Of a stretch of 64,000 nucleotides of DNA, positions 45,654 through 54,319 are shown in pieces. Below the pieces are notes generated by a model that was given only the letters and a program-made list of their open reading frames with translations, had not been told where the DNA came from and made no database searches. A program made the position numbers and the translations under genes. The stretch comes from WTFY01 sp965220875 (lineage in GTDB: Bacteria > Pseudomonadota > Gammaproteobacteria > UBA4575). Each line of letters begins with the position of its first letter. The first letter of the stretch is position 1. The stretch covers positions 1,674,001 through 1,738,000 of the forward strand of contig OZ244849.1 of NCBI GenBank assembly GCA_965220875.1, read 5' to 3'.

Positions 45654-46619
45654 TTGACAGAACAGGAGATCATCACCAGGTATTTCTCAAGGCACTCTGC
45701 TGAGGCCGGTGTGGAAGTCGGCATAGGTGATGACGGGGCTGTGGTCCGGCCTCCAAAGAGTTCCAGGCTGGTGATCACTTCTGACACGCTGAACGAGGGG
45801 GTTCATTTTGACCCGGGTTGCCAACCGGGGAACCTTGGTTATAAAGCGCTGGCGGTAAATCTGAGCGATCTGGCTGCCATGGGTGCAACGCCGTTGTGGG
45901 CGAACTTGAACTTGTCGCTGGCAGATGCCGAGCATGCCTGGCTTGAAGGGTTTTCCCAGGGGTTGTATCAGCTGGCTGACAGGTATGGTGTCAGGTTGAT
46001 CGGGGGCGACGTGGTCCGTGGGCCTTTGTCTGTTTCGCTCTATATGGTCGGGTTTTTGAATCCCGGCCTGATGCTGACGAGATCAGGAGCCAGGCCAGGA
46101 GATCTCATCTATGTATCTGGAACCATCGGCGATGCAGCCATGGCCGTAAAGTTACGCGACGGTAGCCAGCATCGTATGGTGGCCGAGGCAGATCATGAAT
46201 ACTTTACGTTACGTTTAAACCGGCCTGAGCCAAAAGTGGATCTTGGCCAGGAAATTGCTTCCTGTGCCAGTGCAGCCATTGATATATCCGATGGGCTTTT
46301 AAGCGATTTACACCAGATTTTATTGATGAGTGAAGCCGGTGCACAAATTGAACTGGACCAGATCCCGCTTTCAAAAGCCATGAAAAGACAGCTAAAGACC
46401 GATAAGGACTGGCATGTGGTGCTGACCGGCGGAGATGACTATGAACTGCTGTTTACAGTCCGCCCGGAACATCAGGACGCAATCGCAGTGATAAGTGAAA
46501 AAACTGCATGTCCTGCCCGTTGCATTGGACGGATCACCCAAGGCAAGGGGATAGAACTGTTGCGATCCGGCCAATCCTTTTCCCTGCCCGATAAACTGGG
46601 CTTTGACCACTTTTCCTGA
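45654..46619 (+). CDS. thiL: Thiamine-monophosphate kinase
   Basis: Phosphorylates TMP to the cofactor TPP. The 321-residue product has the AIR-synthase-like fold: VGIGDDGAVV, SDTLNEGVHF, LGYKALAVNLSDLAAMGATP, DISDGLLSDLHQILLMS and GGDDYELLFT. The start is TTG at 45654 (MTEQEIITRYF), a weak codon but the only one that gives the normal N-terminus, 29 bases after nusB. The next gene begins 9 bases after its stop. Confidence 0.94.
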   Translation: MTEQEIITRYFSRHSAEAGVEVGIGDDGAVVRPPKSSRLVITSDTLNEGVHFDPGCQPGNLGYKALAVNLSDLAAMGATPLWANLNLSLADAEHAWLEGFSQGLYQLADRYGVRLIGGDVVRGPLSVSLYMVGFLNPGLMLTRSGARPGDLIYVSGTIGDAAMAVKLRDGSQHRMVAEADHEYFTLRLNRPEPKVDLGQEIASCASAAIDISDGLLSDLHQILLMSEAGAQIELDQIPLSKAMKRQLKTDKDWHVVLTGGDDYELLFTVRPEHQDAIAVISEKTACPARCIGRITQGKGIELLRSGQSFSLPDKLGFDHFS

Positions 46620-46628
46620 TCGCATACG

Positions 46629-47111
46629 GTGTCACGGGAGATAAACAAAATTATTTTCAGCAACCCTGTGCACATATTTTCTGCAGGGTTCGGGGCCGGG
46701 CTGTCACCTGTGGCGCCTGGCACGGCCGGGACCTTGCTTGCGATACCGGTTTACCTGATTCTGGCGTCATTCGGCACTGGCGTATATGTTTCATGCGTAG
46801 TGCTTTTGTTTTTGGCAGGGTGCTACACCTGCAAACAGACCGCCCAGGCGTTAGGAAAACATGATCACCCCATGATCGTGATTGACGAGATTGTCGGCTA
46901 TTTGCTGACCATGCTGTTCGTACCCGTTGCATGGTATTGGGTACTGGCAGGGTTCTTGCTTTTCAGGGTGTTTGACATCTTGAAGCCTTGGCCGGTTTCA
47001 TTGGCAGACCGGCAAATTACAGGGGGGCTCGGAATCATGGTGGATGATCTGCTTGCAGCCGTCTACAGTGCACTGTGTCTGCATGGGCTGATCTGGATCT
47101 TATCAGTCTGA
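46629..47111 (+). CDS. pgpA: Phosphatidylglycerophosphatase A
   Basis: Membrane phosphatase that converts phosphatidylglycerophosphate to phosphatidylglycerol. The 160-residue product has FSAGFGAGLSPVAPGTAGTL, then the conserved DEIVGYLLTML and FRVFDILKPWPVSLADRQIT with the catalytic acids, and DDLLAAVYSALCLH, plus several membrane segments. GTG start at 46629, 9 bases after thiL. thiL-pgpA order is common. Confidence 0.93.
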   Translation: MSREINKIIFSNPVHIFSAGFGAGLSPVAPGTAGTLLAIPVYLILASFGTGVYVSCVVLLFLAGCYTCKQTAQALGKHDHPMIVIDEIVGYLLTMLFVPVAWYWVLAGFLLFRVFDILKPWPVSLADRQITGGLGIMVDDLLAAVYSALCLHGLIWILSV

Positions 47112-47204
47112 ACTGTTTTCAAATTCTGGTATGGTTCGGTTCTGTCTCTGTATCCATGTACAATCGTCAACTATGCTGCCTGGCCATCTAGCACGCCGTT
47201 TCTT

Positions 47205-48611
47205 ATGACTGTCCGCACCCGCTTTGCCCCGAGTCCGACCGGTTACCTGCATCTGGGTGGTGTCAGGACTGCGCTGTTTAACTGGCTGTATGCCAGGCGG
47301 AATAACGGCGAGTATGTCCTGCGCATAGAAGATACCGATCAGCAGCGCTCTTCCAGCGAGTTTACGGAAGACATCCTTTCCAATTTGTCATGGCTGGGCA
47401 TGGAGGCAGACACGGGACCGGTTTTTCAGTCCTCACGCCTGAAAAGATACAGTGAAGTTGTGCAGCAGATGCTTGATCTGGACCTGGCGTACTATTGCTA
47501 TTGTTCCAAGGAACGTCTCGATGCCGTACGCAAGGAGCAGATTCAAAACAAGCAAAAGCCTCGCTATGACGGATTTTGCAGGTCCGGGAAAGGTAAAACC
47601 GTTGCGGGTTCAAGCCCGGTAGTAAGGTTCAAGAACCCGCTCGACGGCAGTGTCAGGTTTGAGGACCTGGTGCATGGCCCCATAGAGATCATGAACAGTG
47701 AGCTTGATGATCTGGTGCTGGCTCGTTCAGACGGTTCTCCTACGTATAATCTATGTGTGGTGGTTGATGATTCTGACCATTCCATCACTCACGTGATCAG
47801 GGGGGATGACCACCTGAGCAATACTCCCAGGCAAATAAATTTGTTCAAGTCCCTGGGGATGCCTTTACCCATGTATGCGCACATCCCGCTCATACACGGG
47901 AAAGACGGCAAAAGGCTATCGAAAAGGCATGGCGCCATGTCAGTTCATCAATACAGAAAAGATGGTTTTCTTGCCAAGGCGCTGATGAACTATCTTGTCA
48001 GGCTTGGCTGGTCTAGTGGAGATCAGGAATTATTTTCTGTAGAGGAAATGATTGAACTGTTCAGCTTGGCTTCAGTCCAGCAGTCTCCGGCAGTTTTCGA
48101 TCCGGACAAGCTGCTCTGGGTCAATCACCAGCATTTGAAGCAAATTTCAGGTAGTGAAATTCTTGATGAGCTTGCGCCGCATTTTCATTCCAAAGGGGTA
48201 CGTCCTGACGGAAAGCCGGAACTGGACGAGTTGTTTGATATTCAGAAAGACCGGTGCAAGACTCTGGTTGAAATATGTGATACAAGTACCTATTTCTATG
48301 CGGACATAAGCAGCTACGAAGAAAATTCAGCCAAAAAGAACTTCAATCCTGACGGCATGGAAATTCTGCAGAATCTCAAATTCAAGTTCGAGCAGGTAGA
48401 TGACTGGTCTGCACACCAGATCAAGTCAGCGATAAATTCGGTCAGCAGTGAAATGGGCCTGAAGTTCGGCCAGGTCGCACCGACCCTCAGATTGGCAGTC
48501 ACGGGCAAGGCAATCTCGCCATCCATTGATATCACACTGGAACTGCTTGGAGTCGACAAGACCATGCGCCGAATAGGTCAGGCGATTGAATACATTGCAG
48601 ACACGATATAA
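47205..48611 (+). CDS. gltX: Glutamyl-tRNA synthetase
   Basis: Class I synthetase that charges tRNA-Glu. The 468-residue product has the HIGH-type motif FAPSPTGYLHLGGVRTALFN at the N-terminus, YNLCVVVDDSDHSITHVIRG, and the KMSKS-type motif GKRLSKRHG near residue 235, followed by the alpha-helical anticodon-binding half. The length is normal. It starts 93 bases after pgpA. The tRNA-Glu gene follows 200 bases downstream. Confidence 0.96.
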   Translation: MTVRTRFAPSPTGYLHLGGVRTALFNWLYARRNNGEYVLRIEDTDQQRSSSEFTEDILSNLSWLGMEADTGPVFQSSRLKRYSEVVQQMLDLDLAYYCYCSKERLDAVRKEQIQNKQKPRYDGFCRSGKGKTVAGSSPVVRFKNPLDGSVRFEDLVHGPIEIMNSELDDLVLARSDGSPTYNLCVVVDDSDHSITHVIRGDDHLSNTPRQINLFKSLGMPLPMYAHIPLIHGKDGKRLSKRHGAMSVHQYRKDGFLAKALMNYLVRLGWSSGDQELFSVEEMIELFSLASVQQSPAVFDPDKLLWVNHQHLKQISGSEILDELAPHFHSKGVRPDGKPELDELFDIQKDRCKTLVEICDTSTYFYADISSYEENSAKKNFNPDGMEILQNLKFKFEQVDDWSAHQIKSAINSVSSEMGLKFGQVAPTLRLAVTGKAISPSIDITLELLGVDKTMRRIGQAIEYIADTI

Positions 48612-48629
48612 ATTACCGGTTTGGGGAGT

Positions 48630-48705
<76 letters not shown>

Positions 48706-48811
48706 TATCAAGTGCTGCCCGATGCCGTGGTACTTGACGCAAAAGCTGGGTTAGCGTACCTTGCGCCGCTTCTGATGCAGGTATAGCTGGTTAATGCAGG
48801 AACATTCGTCT

Positions 48812-48887
48812 GTCCCCATCGTCTAGAGGCCTAGGACATCGCCCTTTCACGGCGGCAACGGGGGTTCGAATCCCCCTGGGGACGCCA
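48812..48887 (+). tRNA. tRNA-Glu (TTC)
   Basis: A 76-base cloverleaf beginning GTCCCCATCGTCTAGAGG and ending GGGGACGCCA, with encoded CCA. The anticodon loop CTTTCAC gives TTC (Glu). Its last 21 bases recur at 52194-52214 with one mismatch, making it the probable attachment site of the second island. Confidence 0.96.
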
Positions 48888-49065
48888 GGAATTGATTTTC
48901 TAAATTCCAGTGAATTCCCGAAAGCCTTATAAGTACTTGTATTTATATGGTTTTATCCTTGATTGTTCCGTAGCATTCTAGCAAAGTTCTTTCTTCGATG
49001 TGGGGTATTATGCGGGGTCTATAGTTCGAATCTCCCTGAAATGTCTGTAGCTTCGGAGATAGAAC

Positions 49066-49498
49066 ATGCAGAAAAGATTCACAGCTACGCAAGCAAAAGC
49101 TATCCGTGAACCGGGTTGCAACTGTGTAGGTGAGATGCTTTATTTATAGGTCAAACAAAACCCAAATACCGGAGCTTTGAGCAAGAATCGATACAGCGGC
49201 TTGTTGTAAATTGAAAGAGTCAGATATCGGCCTGAGTAGTTTCCGCTTCGTATCAGCACAAGACACGCGGCGAAGACATTTGCAAACCAAAGAGTGACCC
49301 GTGCGGGAAGTGGTGATCTTCTCGAAGAAAAGCGAAAAGCAAAAACATTTCCAGAGGCTAGCATAAAAACTTTTGAGTTACTGCAGCCAAGATGGCGAAA
49401 TAAAGCTAGGGTCTGTAGATAGCATTGGCCGTGAGCAGATTCTGCAAATTCTGAATCCAATCTGGACCAAGCGGCTGGAGGTCGCGCGACGTGGTGAT
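49066..49498 (+). pseudogene. Decayed tyrosine-recombinase (integrase) gene
   Basis: The ATG at 49066 opens MQKRFTATQAKAIREPGCNC, typical of prophage/P4 integrases, then stops at 49147. Later pieces in other frames keep the family pattern: RIDTAACCKLKESDIGLSSF, GDLLEEKRKAKTFPEASIKT followed by FELLQPRWRN, and IGREQILQILNPIWTKRLEV. They occur in the right order with frameshifts and a stop between. The C-terminal catalytic domain is missing. It begins 179 bases after tRNA-Glu, the normal place for its integrase. The minus-strand open frame 49140-49505 is a shadow of it. Confidence 0.85.
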
Positions 49499-49501
49499 GG
49501 C

Positions 49502-49921
49502 TCACTGGCCTAGCAATTCACGGCGGGCTACCATTATTGATTTAGCAAGACTAGCTGTACATTTCTTTTCTATTTGTTTTATTTTCATTCCTGAATGCCC
49601 TGAACCTAAGACTTCAATAGAGCCAAGCATTATGCCTGTCTTGTGAGTCACTGAACTTATAGAATCTAAAGGAATTTCCTTCTGCTTGAGCCCGTACAAC
49701 ATACCCTTGTCGAGAAACAACACACGTTGGTCTGTGCAAACTATCAGCCAAGTATTATTTTCCAACATACCTGACGCAACTCCCTTAATCGTTTCATTTT
49801 CATCTAATACTTCAGGTAAGTATTTTATCTCTTTCTTCGTACCAAATATGTCAGCATTTTCGAGTGATTCAATTTGTTGTCGAATTTCTGCTAGGCGTTT
49901 GGAATTGTTTGTTCTGGTCAT
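49502..49921 (-). CDS. Bacterial PH-domain-like protein
   Basis: A 139-residue protein. After a helical start (RLAEIRQQIESLENADIFGT) it has a pattern seen in YokE-like bacterial PH domains: IKGVASGMLENNTWLIVCTD, QRVLFLDKGMLYGLKQKEIP, LDSISSVTHKTGIMLGSIEV. No membrane segment. Such domains occur in small cargo genes of mobile elements; function unknown. It lies inside the tRNA-Glu island, facing the integrase relic. Confidence 0.7.
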   Translation of the reverse strand: MTRTNNSKRLAEIRQQIESLENADIFGTKKEIKYLPEVLDENETIKGVASGMLENNTWLIVCTDQRVLFLDKGMLYGLKQKEIPLDSISSVTHKTGIMLGSIEVLGSGHSGMKIKQIEKKCTASLAKSIMVARRELLGQ

Positions 49922-50255
49922 CGTATGCTTCCTCGCTTCTAGTGGTGTCAGTTTAAGCTACCTTTGACACAAATACTAACAAGCTAGGCAGCACTGTCCA
50001 GTCATGCCGCCATGCCTTGATAGAGCGCCTGCGCGACAGTCTTGTAAGCATCCTAGGCATTGTGCCGGTTGCAAGTGTGAGTGCTGTAGTTCTATCATCA
50101 CGAGATGTATTGTTGAATCCCTTTTTTACAAGTCGACAATTTTCCACATCATCGTTCTGCACCATCGCACTGGCCAAGTTCGCCGTTAACAATCCCCTAG
50201 AAGATTCGGGACAGCCTTATGTTGAAACAGGCCCCTGTCCTAGGTTCATACCACG
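49922..50255. other. 334-base stretch in the tRNA-Glu island
   Basis: No gene I can support. Open frames on both strands (for example 49953-50192 minus, 50017-50325 plus) overlap and match nothing I know. It may be the decayed N-terminal part of the portal gene. Confidence 0.4.
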
Positions 50256-50824
50256 GCCCGGCTGCAATCAGAAGTTGAGTGCAGCCTTGCGGATGAAGCG
50301 GCCGGATCGATTGTGCAGTTACTAACTATCCCGGCAGATGGGGTGGCGGTAGTGAGGGTGATCTGTTGAAGATGCTGAAGGCAGAAATTGCCAAAGCACG
50401 CGGAAAGGCGCTACTGGTCGAGGCTACAGCAACCGCATGGGAACAGGGGCGCGCCGCTGCACCTCAGCGCGACTGGATTCAATCTCGACTGGGACTGCAG
50501 CTCCCGGCCGAATTAGTGGAGCTGTCCAAAGATACCTTTGCAAGGGTACTAGCCGCATGCGGTTGTAGTCCAGCCTTGTTCGACGACTCGGACGGTACGA
50601 GCAAACACGAGGCAATAAAACAATTTTACCTTGGTACGGTGCAACCATTGGCTCAACTATTGAAAGCCGAGCTTACAGCAAAACTTGAGATGGATACAAA
50701 ATTGAATTTTGATCTTCACAGCATAGATTCACAGGGCTGTGCACAGGCGTTTCAGAAATTAGTGGCTGGTGACGTTACCGTCAATGATGCACTAGTCACT
50801 AGCAGGTTGCTTGCCAATGAGTGA
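50256..50824 (+). pseudogene. Phage portal-protein C-terminal relic
   Basis: The frame 50366-50824 reads MKMLKAEIAKARGKALLVEA, then GRAAAPQRDWIQSRLGLQ, AACGCSPALFDDSDGTSKHE and LAQLLKAELTAKLEM, the C-terminal part of an HK97-type portal protein. Upstream in another frame RLQSEVECSLADEAAGSIVQ then LLTIPADG continues the family. The two join if one base lost from the G-run at 50340-50343 is restored (DGGGGSEGD). The N-terminal half of the portal is absent. It shows the island derives from a tailed phage. Confidence 0.75.
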
Positions 50825-51098
50825 CTATATCTATCTTATTTTTGATTCATCGTGTTGCTGCGTAGGAACTTGGAAGGCTACTCACTGTGAGGCAACATGA
50901 GGGGCGCTCAGCATTTTTGTTTACGTCCTGCTAGGTGTCGCTTTCTGAATGCGTGCAAATAATTATAAACCATTGAAATGATTGAATGCCCGATTGAAGG
51001 CTGCACTAAACCGCTGGGCGCCCCAATACGGCCTAGAGCTTGAAGCTGTGTTCCATATACTACACTTAATTATAATTAAAGCTTAGAAGAGTAGGGCA

Positions 51099-51935
51099 TT
51101 ACTTAGACTTTAGACATTGCATAATTAACACATCGTTACCTCCATTTTCTAGCCAATCCCTTGTGAAGGACGTACATGTTGACTCTGAATACATGAGCTC
51201 CTTGCAATCCGCATCTTCTTTGGAACATGCTTCTGTAAACCAGCCTTCTTCTTGCATACAAACCATATAACTGAGCTTCGTAATCATAATTCTATTTACG
51301 TCATCATATGTATATTCTTTACTCTCCTTTTCACTTTCCAAATAGGCCTTCAATTGACAAAATGATTCACGCTTCGAGATAGCCATTTCTCGTTCCCATT
51401 GCTGGATACAATTCTCATTCTCATCAATCATTTCTTGGACTTGTTCTTGATTTAGTTTCTGCACTTGCTCTTGATTTAGTTTTTGCGCTTGTTTTCGATC
51501 TATGCAAATTTGGTTAATAGGGTCTCTTTTTGTCCTGAAAAACAAGCCATTCTTTGATTTGTCGATTGACTGCACAATTCCATTTCTTGATTCCCATAAA
51601 TCTTTTTCAAAATACTTAATTGCTTGGATACCTAGCAGAACAAGAAGACCGAGTCCTATAAATAGAGCAAAAATTCGTATGCCTTTAGCTACTACAAATT
51701 TCGATAATTCTAGCGGCGGTTTATTTTTAGTTTTCTTTGATTTTTCGTCGTCTAAATTTTGTTTTAACTTTTTAATTCTTTTTTTCTTTTTTTTGGCTCG
51801 TTTTTCTCGCAGCGTAAACCATGAATTTAAACTTCGCCAATAAATTAAAACAACTAGTCCACCAGCAATAGCTGATATAAAGTTGCCAAATGGCTCAAGC
51901 ATTATCATCCACTTGTATATCAGCAATGTATCCAA
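51099..51935 (-). CDS. Membrane protein with coiled coil, unrecognised
   Basis: A 278-residue protein. Two membrane segments (about residues 15-32, GNFISAIAGGLVVLIYW, and 87-108, IRIFALFIGLGLLVLLGIQA) enclose a very Lys-rich stretch (EKRAKKKKKRIKKLKQN). The part after the second segment is a predicted coil with a repeat (QKLNQEQVQKLNQEQVQ, 9-residue unit) and ends with several Cys. It is AT-rich compared with the core genes, which suggests acquisition. It sits in the tRNA-Glu island. No function can be named. Confidence 0.6.
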   Translation of the reverse strand: MDTLLIYKWMIMLEPFGNFISAIAGGLVVLIYWRSLNSWFTLREKRAKKKKKRIKKLKQNLDDEKSKKTKNKPPLELSKFVVAKGIRIFALFIGLGLLVLLGIQAIKYFEKDLWESRNGIVQSIDKSKNGLFFRTKRDPINQICIDRKQAQKLNQEQVQKLNQEQVQEMIDENENCIQQWEREMAISKRESFCQLKAYLESEKESKEYTYDDVNRIMITKLSYMVCMQEEGWFTEACSKEDADCKELMYSESTCTSFTRDWLENGGNDVLIMQCLKSK

Positions 51936-52193
51936 GATTTTTCTCTATTGAGGTTTTAAGTGTCTAAGCAATTTCTAGAAATGTTAGGTATTCCACTGGA
52001 TATCTTTCCAATAAATTAAAGAAACAATAGAGTACCGTATGATTAAAGATATCGCGCAATATATGCGCTGATTCCCTAGCTCAAATAGTCGCTTAGTGTA
52101 CTCTTAAGCAAATACATGTGTGAGAGAATGTGGGAAGCAATCCTACCCCCACTAAAGAAAGGTTTGACAGATCAAAATGTTATCTATACCCTG
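51936..52193. other. AT-rich spacer before the island end
   Basis: Together with 52215-52409 this is a gene-free stretch around the att copy. No ORF or RNA is recognised. Confidence 0.45.
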
Positions 52194-52214
52194 CGAATCC
52201 CCTTGGGGACGCCA
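52194..52214. other. Attachment-site copy of the tRNA-Glu 3' end
   Basis: CGAATCCCCTTGGGGACGCC plus A matches 48867-48887 of tRNA-Glu with one difference and in the same direction. It should be the distal end of the integrated element that carries the integrase and portal relics (48888-52214, 3.3 kb). Confidence 0.85.
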
Positions 52215-52409
52215 TTATCTCGACGCCGTTGAGTAAAAGTTTTTGTTGCGTGATTCCAGCATTGGAATCAGCTTTATTTGCATTCGAGAAAGACTTGAAT
52301 CTGTAGCTGGTAATTCTGCTCGGTATGGCATGTCCTGTAATATGTCGAAAAACTGCCTTATACTGAATTATCTCTATGGGGACGATTGCTAGTGCCGTTG
52401 GAGGTTTAC

Positions 52410-53036
52410 ATGCAGCAAGAAAGTACACCCGAACCTGAATCCCAGGTCCCGTCACAGCTTGATCAGGAAGCGCTGAACAAGTGGTTCGACGAAAGGCTGG
52501 AGCAAAAGCTGCGCGAGCGTGCAGAAGCCAGGACCCCCCAGTTGTCACTGATTGCCACTAAGGGCACATTGGACATGGCGTACCCTCCCTTTATTCTTGC
52601 GTCGACCGCAGCTGCTCTGGGCTGGGATGTATCCTGCTTCTTTACTTTTTACGGGCTGAACCTTCTGAAGAAAGATTTGAACCTTGCTGTTTCGCCGCTG
52701 GGCAATCCTGCGATGCCAATGAAAATGCCGTTTGGCCCCGACTGGTTCAAAAGTGTGGAATGGAATATACCCAATGCACTGAGCAGTAACCTCCCGGGAT
52801 TTGAAAAATTTGCCACCTTGATGATGGAGCGGACTATCAAGGAGAAAGGTGTCGCAAGTATCCAGGAGTTGCGTGCCTTATCCATCGAAGCTGAAGTAAA
52901 AATTATTGGCTGTGAGATGACGGCGGACTTGTTCGGGTATGACAAGGCCGAGTTTATTGATGAAGTATCAGAATGGGTCGGTGCAGCCTCCTTTCTTTCA
53001 GCTGCCAAGGACGCGAATATCTGCCTGTTTGTCTAG
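52410..53036 (+). CDS. DsrE2-like sulfur-trafficking protein
   Basis: A protein of 208 residues with the DsrE2 (DrsE_2) fold: LSLIATKGTLDMAYPPFILA, STAAALGWDVSCFFTFYGLN, MMERTIKEKGVASIQELRAL and EAEVKIIGCEMTADLFGYDK, where Cys in GCEMTAD is the expected sulfur-carrying residue. Members help move sulfane sulfur in sulfur oxidisers, often with rhodanese and TusA. Here neither partner is adjacent. ATG 52410 follows GGAGGT, so I prefer it to the longer frame from 52386. It is the first gene after the tRNA-Glu island. Confidence 0.85.
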   Translation: MQQESTPEPESQVPSQLDQEALNKWFDERLEQKLRERAEARTPQLSLIATKGTLDMAYPPFILASTAAALGWDVSCFFTFYGLNLLKKDLNLAVSPLGNPAMPMKMPFGPDWFKSVEWNIPNALSSNLPGFEKFATLMMERTIKEKGVASIQELRALSIEAEVKIIGCEMTADLFGYDKAEFIDEVSEWVGAASFLSAAKDANICLFV

Positions 53037-53142
53037 ACGGGACAAGTCGTCCTTCAGCATTGAAGCTGATGAATTGTCCGCTTCAGTCAAAATCCCAACC
53101 CGGGAATCGTTAAGCCAGGTGCAGTGACCGGAGACCGGGACA

Positions 53143-53577
53143 TCAAGCTGCCTCAATCAACTGCATGATCGAGTACTTGTTGTCGGTGATGTCTGCAAGG
53201 CTGTACTGGTCCAGTGTATTCAGGAAGGCATTCAAGGCTTCACCGAGGACATGTTTGAGTTTGCATGCCCTCACGATTGGACACTGCCCATCCGGTCCAA
53301 AACACTCGACAATAAACAGATCCTTCTCGGTTTCCCTGATGACCTCTCCAAGCATGATTTCGTCAGGGTTCAGCGCCAGCCTGATTCCACCGCCTTTGCC
53401 CTGGATACTTTTTATGTATCCTGACTTGCCCAGCTTGTGCACGATCGATCGAACATGATGTGCAGAAATGGAGTATGCCCCGGCCAATTGTGAAACAGTC
53501 GTAAGCTCTCCCCGTGGCCTGCAGGCCATGTAGATCAAAATCCTAAGCGCATAATCCGTAAATTTTGTTACTCTCAT
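53143..53577 (-). CDS. Rrf2-family regulator, NsrR-like
   Basis: A 144-residue winged-helix regulator: MRVTKFTDYALRILIYMACR, the recognition region SISAHHVRSIVHKLGKSGYI and GKGGGIRLA. The three cysteines CFGPDGQCPIVRAC are spaced as in NsrR (C-x6-C-x5-C), so it should hold an Fe-S cluster and sense nitric oxide. It is divergent from the haem-protein gene at 53724, with a palindrome between. Regulation of the neighbouring cytochrome genes is inference. Confidence 0.85.
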   Translation of the reverse strand: MRVTKFTDYALRILIYMACRPRGELTTVSQLAGAYSISAHHVRSIVHKLGKSGYIKSIQGKGGGIRLALNPDEIMLGEVIRETEKDLFIVECFGPDGQCPIVRACKLKHVLGEALNAFLNTLDQYSLADITDNKYSIMQLIEAA

Positions 53578-53651
53578 AATCTAATTCCCTTGTCCCTGTG
53601 TGTAGAGATCGTTTCCCGGTTTCGTTGTTCCCGGGTTCTCAAGTTTCAAAT

Positions 53652-53668
53652 ATCTATAAAAGATAGAT
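53652..53668. promoter_or_regulatory. Palindrome between the Rrf2 and haem-protein genes
   Basis: ATCTATAAAAGATAGAT is a 6-bp inverted repeat (ATCTAT/ATAGAT) with a five-base centre in the divergent promoter region. It is a candidate operator for the Rrf2 protein; it resembles but does not equal the E. coli NsrR box. Confidence 0.45.
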
Positions 53669-53723
53669 GTTATAGCCTATACTTTCTGTACATATTATTT
53701 AAGTGCACTAGAAGGGGGGTTCG

Positions 53724-54242
53724 ATGAGAAAGCGAAAAAGCCTTCTTGCCTGGCTGGTTCCTGTCTGCATGCCACTGGCTTTGTTCAGTGAAGCCTCCAT
53801 GGCAGACGAAGATCCTGAGGTCACAAGAACGCGCCAGCATGTAGAGATGCTAGACACCCTGTACAAGACAGCGATCGTGCTGATCACAGACAAATACGTC
53901 ACTGATCCTTCGAAGTTTTCGGGGGCAAGCGCTGCGAAAGCGTTGTTTGACACCATGAGCGACAACGGTTATCACGAGGTGCGCCTTGTAGGCCTGACGG
54001 ATGTTCTCATTCATCCTGAGATGAATCGACCGAAAGATGAATTCGAAGAGCAGGCTAAAGAGAAGCTGCTAGGTGGCGAGTCCACGCATGAAGAAGTGGT
54101 CACCATTGAAGGCAAGCGCTATCTGCGCAAGGCCACGGCCGTCCCGGTCGTTCTCGAGAGGTGTGTGATGTGCCATGCAAACTTCAAGGGCAACGATGGG
54201 GCGATTGGGACCCTTGTCTACAAGGTGCCACTCATCGAATAA
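53724..54242 (+). CDS. Exported DUF3365-type monohaem protein
   Basis: A 172-residue periplasmic protein. It has a signal peptide (LLAWLVPVCMPLALFSEASMA) and a single haem site CVMCH near residue 146 in VVLERCVMCHANFKG, preceded by a Tll0287-like / DUF3365 sensor-type region (DNGYHEVRLVGLTDVLIHPE). Such haem domains are seen in signalling and c-type cytochrome proteins. It starts after GAAGGGGGGTTCG and is divergent from the Rrf2 gene, so it is a likely target. It is followed by a strong terminator. Confidence 0.75.
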   Translation: MRKRKSLLAWLVPVCMPLALFSEASMADEDPEVTRTRQHVEMLDTLYKTAIVLITDKYVTDPSKFSGASAAKALFDTMSDNGYHEVRLVGLTDVLIHPEMNRPKDEFEEQAKEKLLGGESTHEEVVTIEGKRYLRKATAVPVVLERCVMCHANFKGNDGAIGTLVYKVPLIE

Positions 54243-54267
54243 AGTAGCCGGACAAATATCGTGCAAG

Positions 54268-54294
54268 AAAAAAGGGGGCTTCTGCCCCCTTTTT
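54268..54294. terminator. Bidirectional intrinsic terminator
   Basis: An 11-bp perfect stem AAAAAGGGGGC / GCCCCCTTTTT (54269-54294) with a TTCT loop between the convergent haem-protein and fccB genes. The A-run and T-run serve both directions. Confidence 0.9.
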
Positions 54295-54319
54295 GGTTTC
54301 AGCATGTGCCGCGGACGGA

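Noticed and set aside
49140..49505. 121-codon minus-strand frame
   Set aside because: The plus strand here carries the broken integrase gene with several matching blocks.
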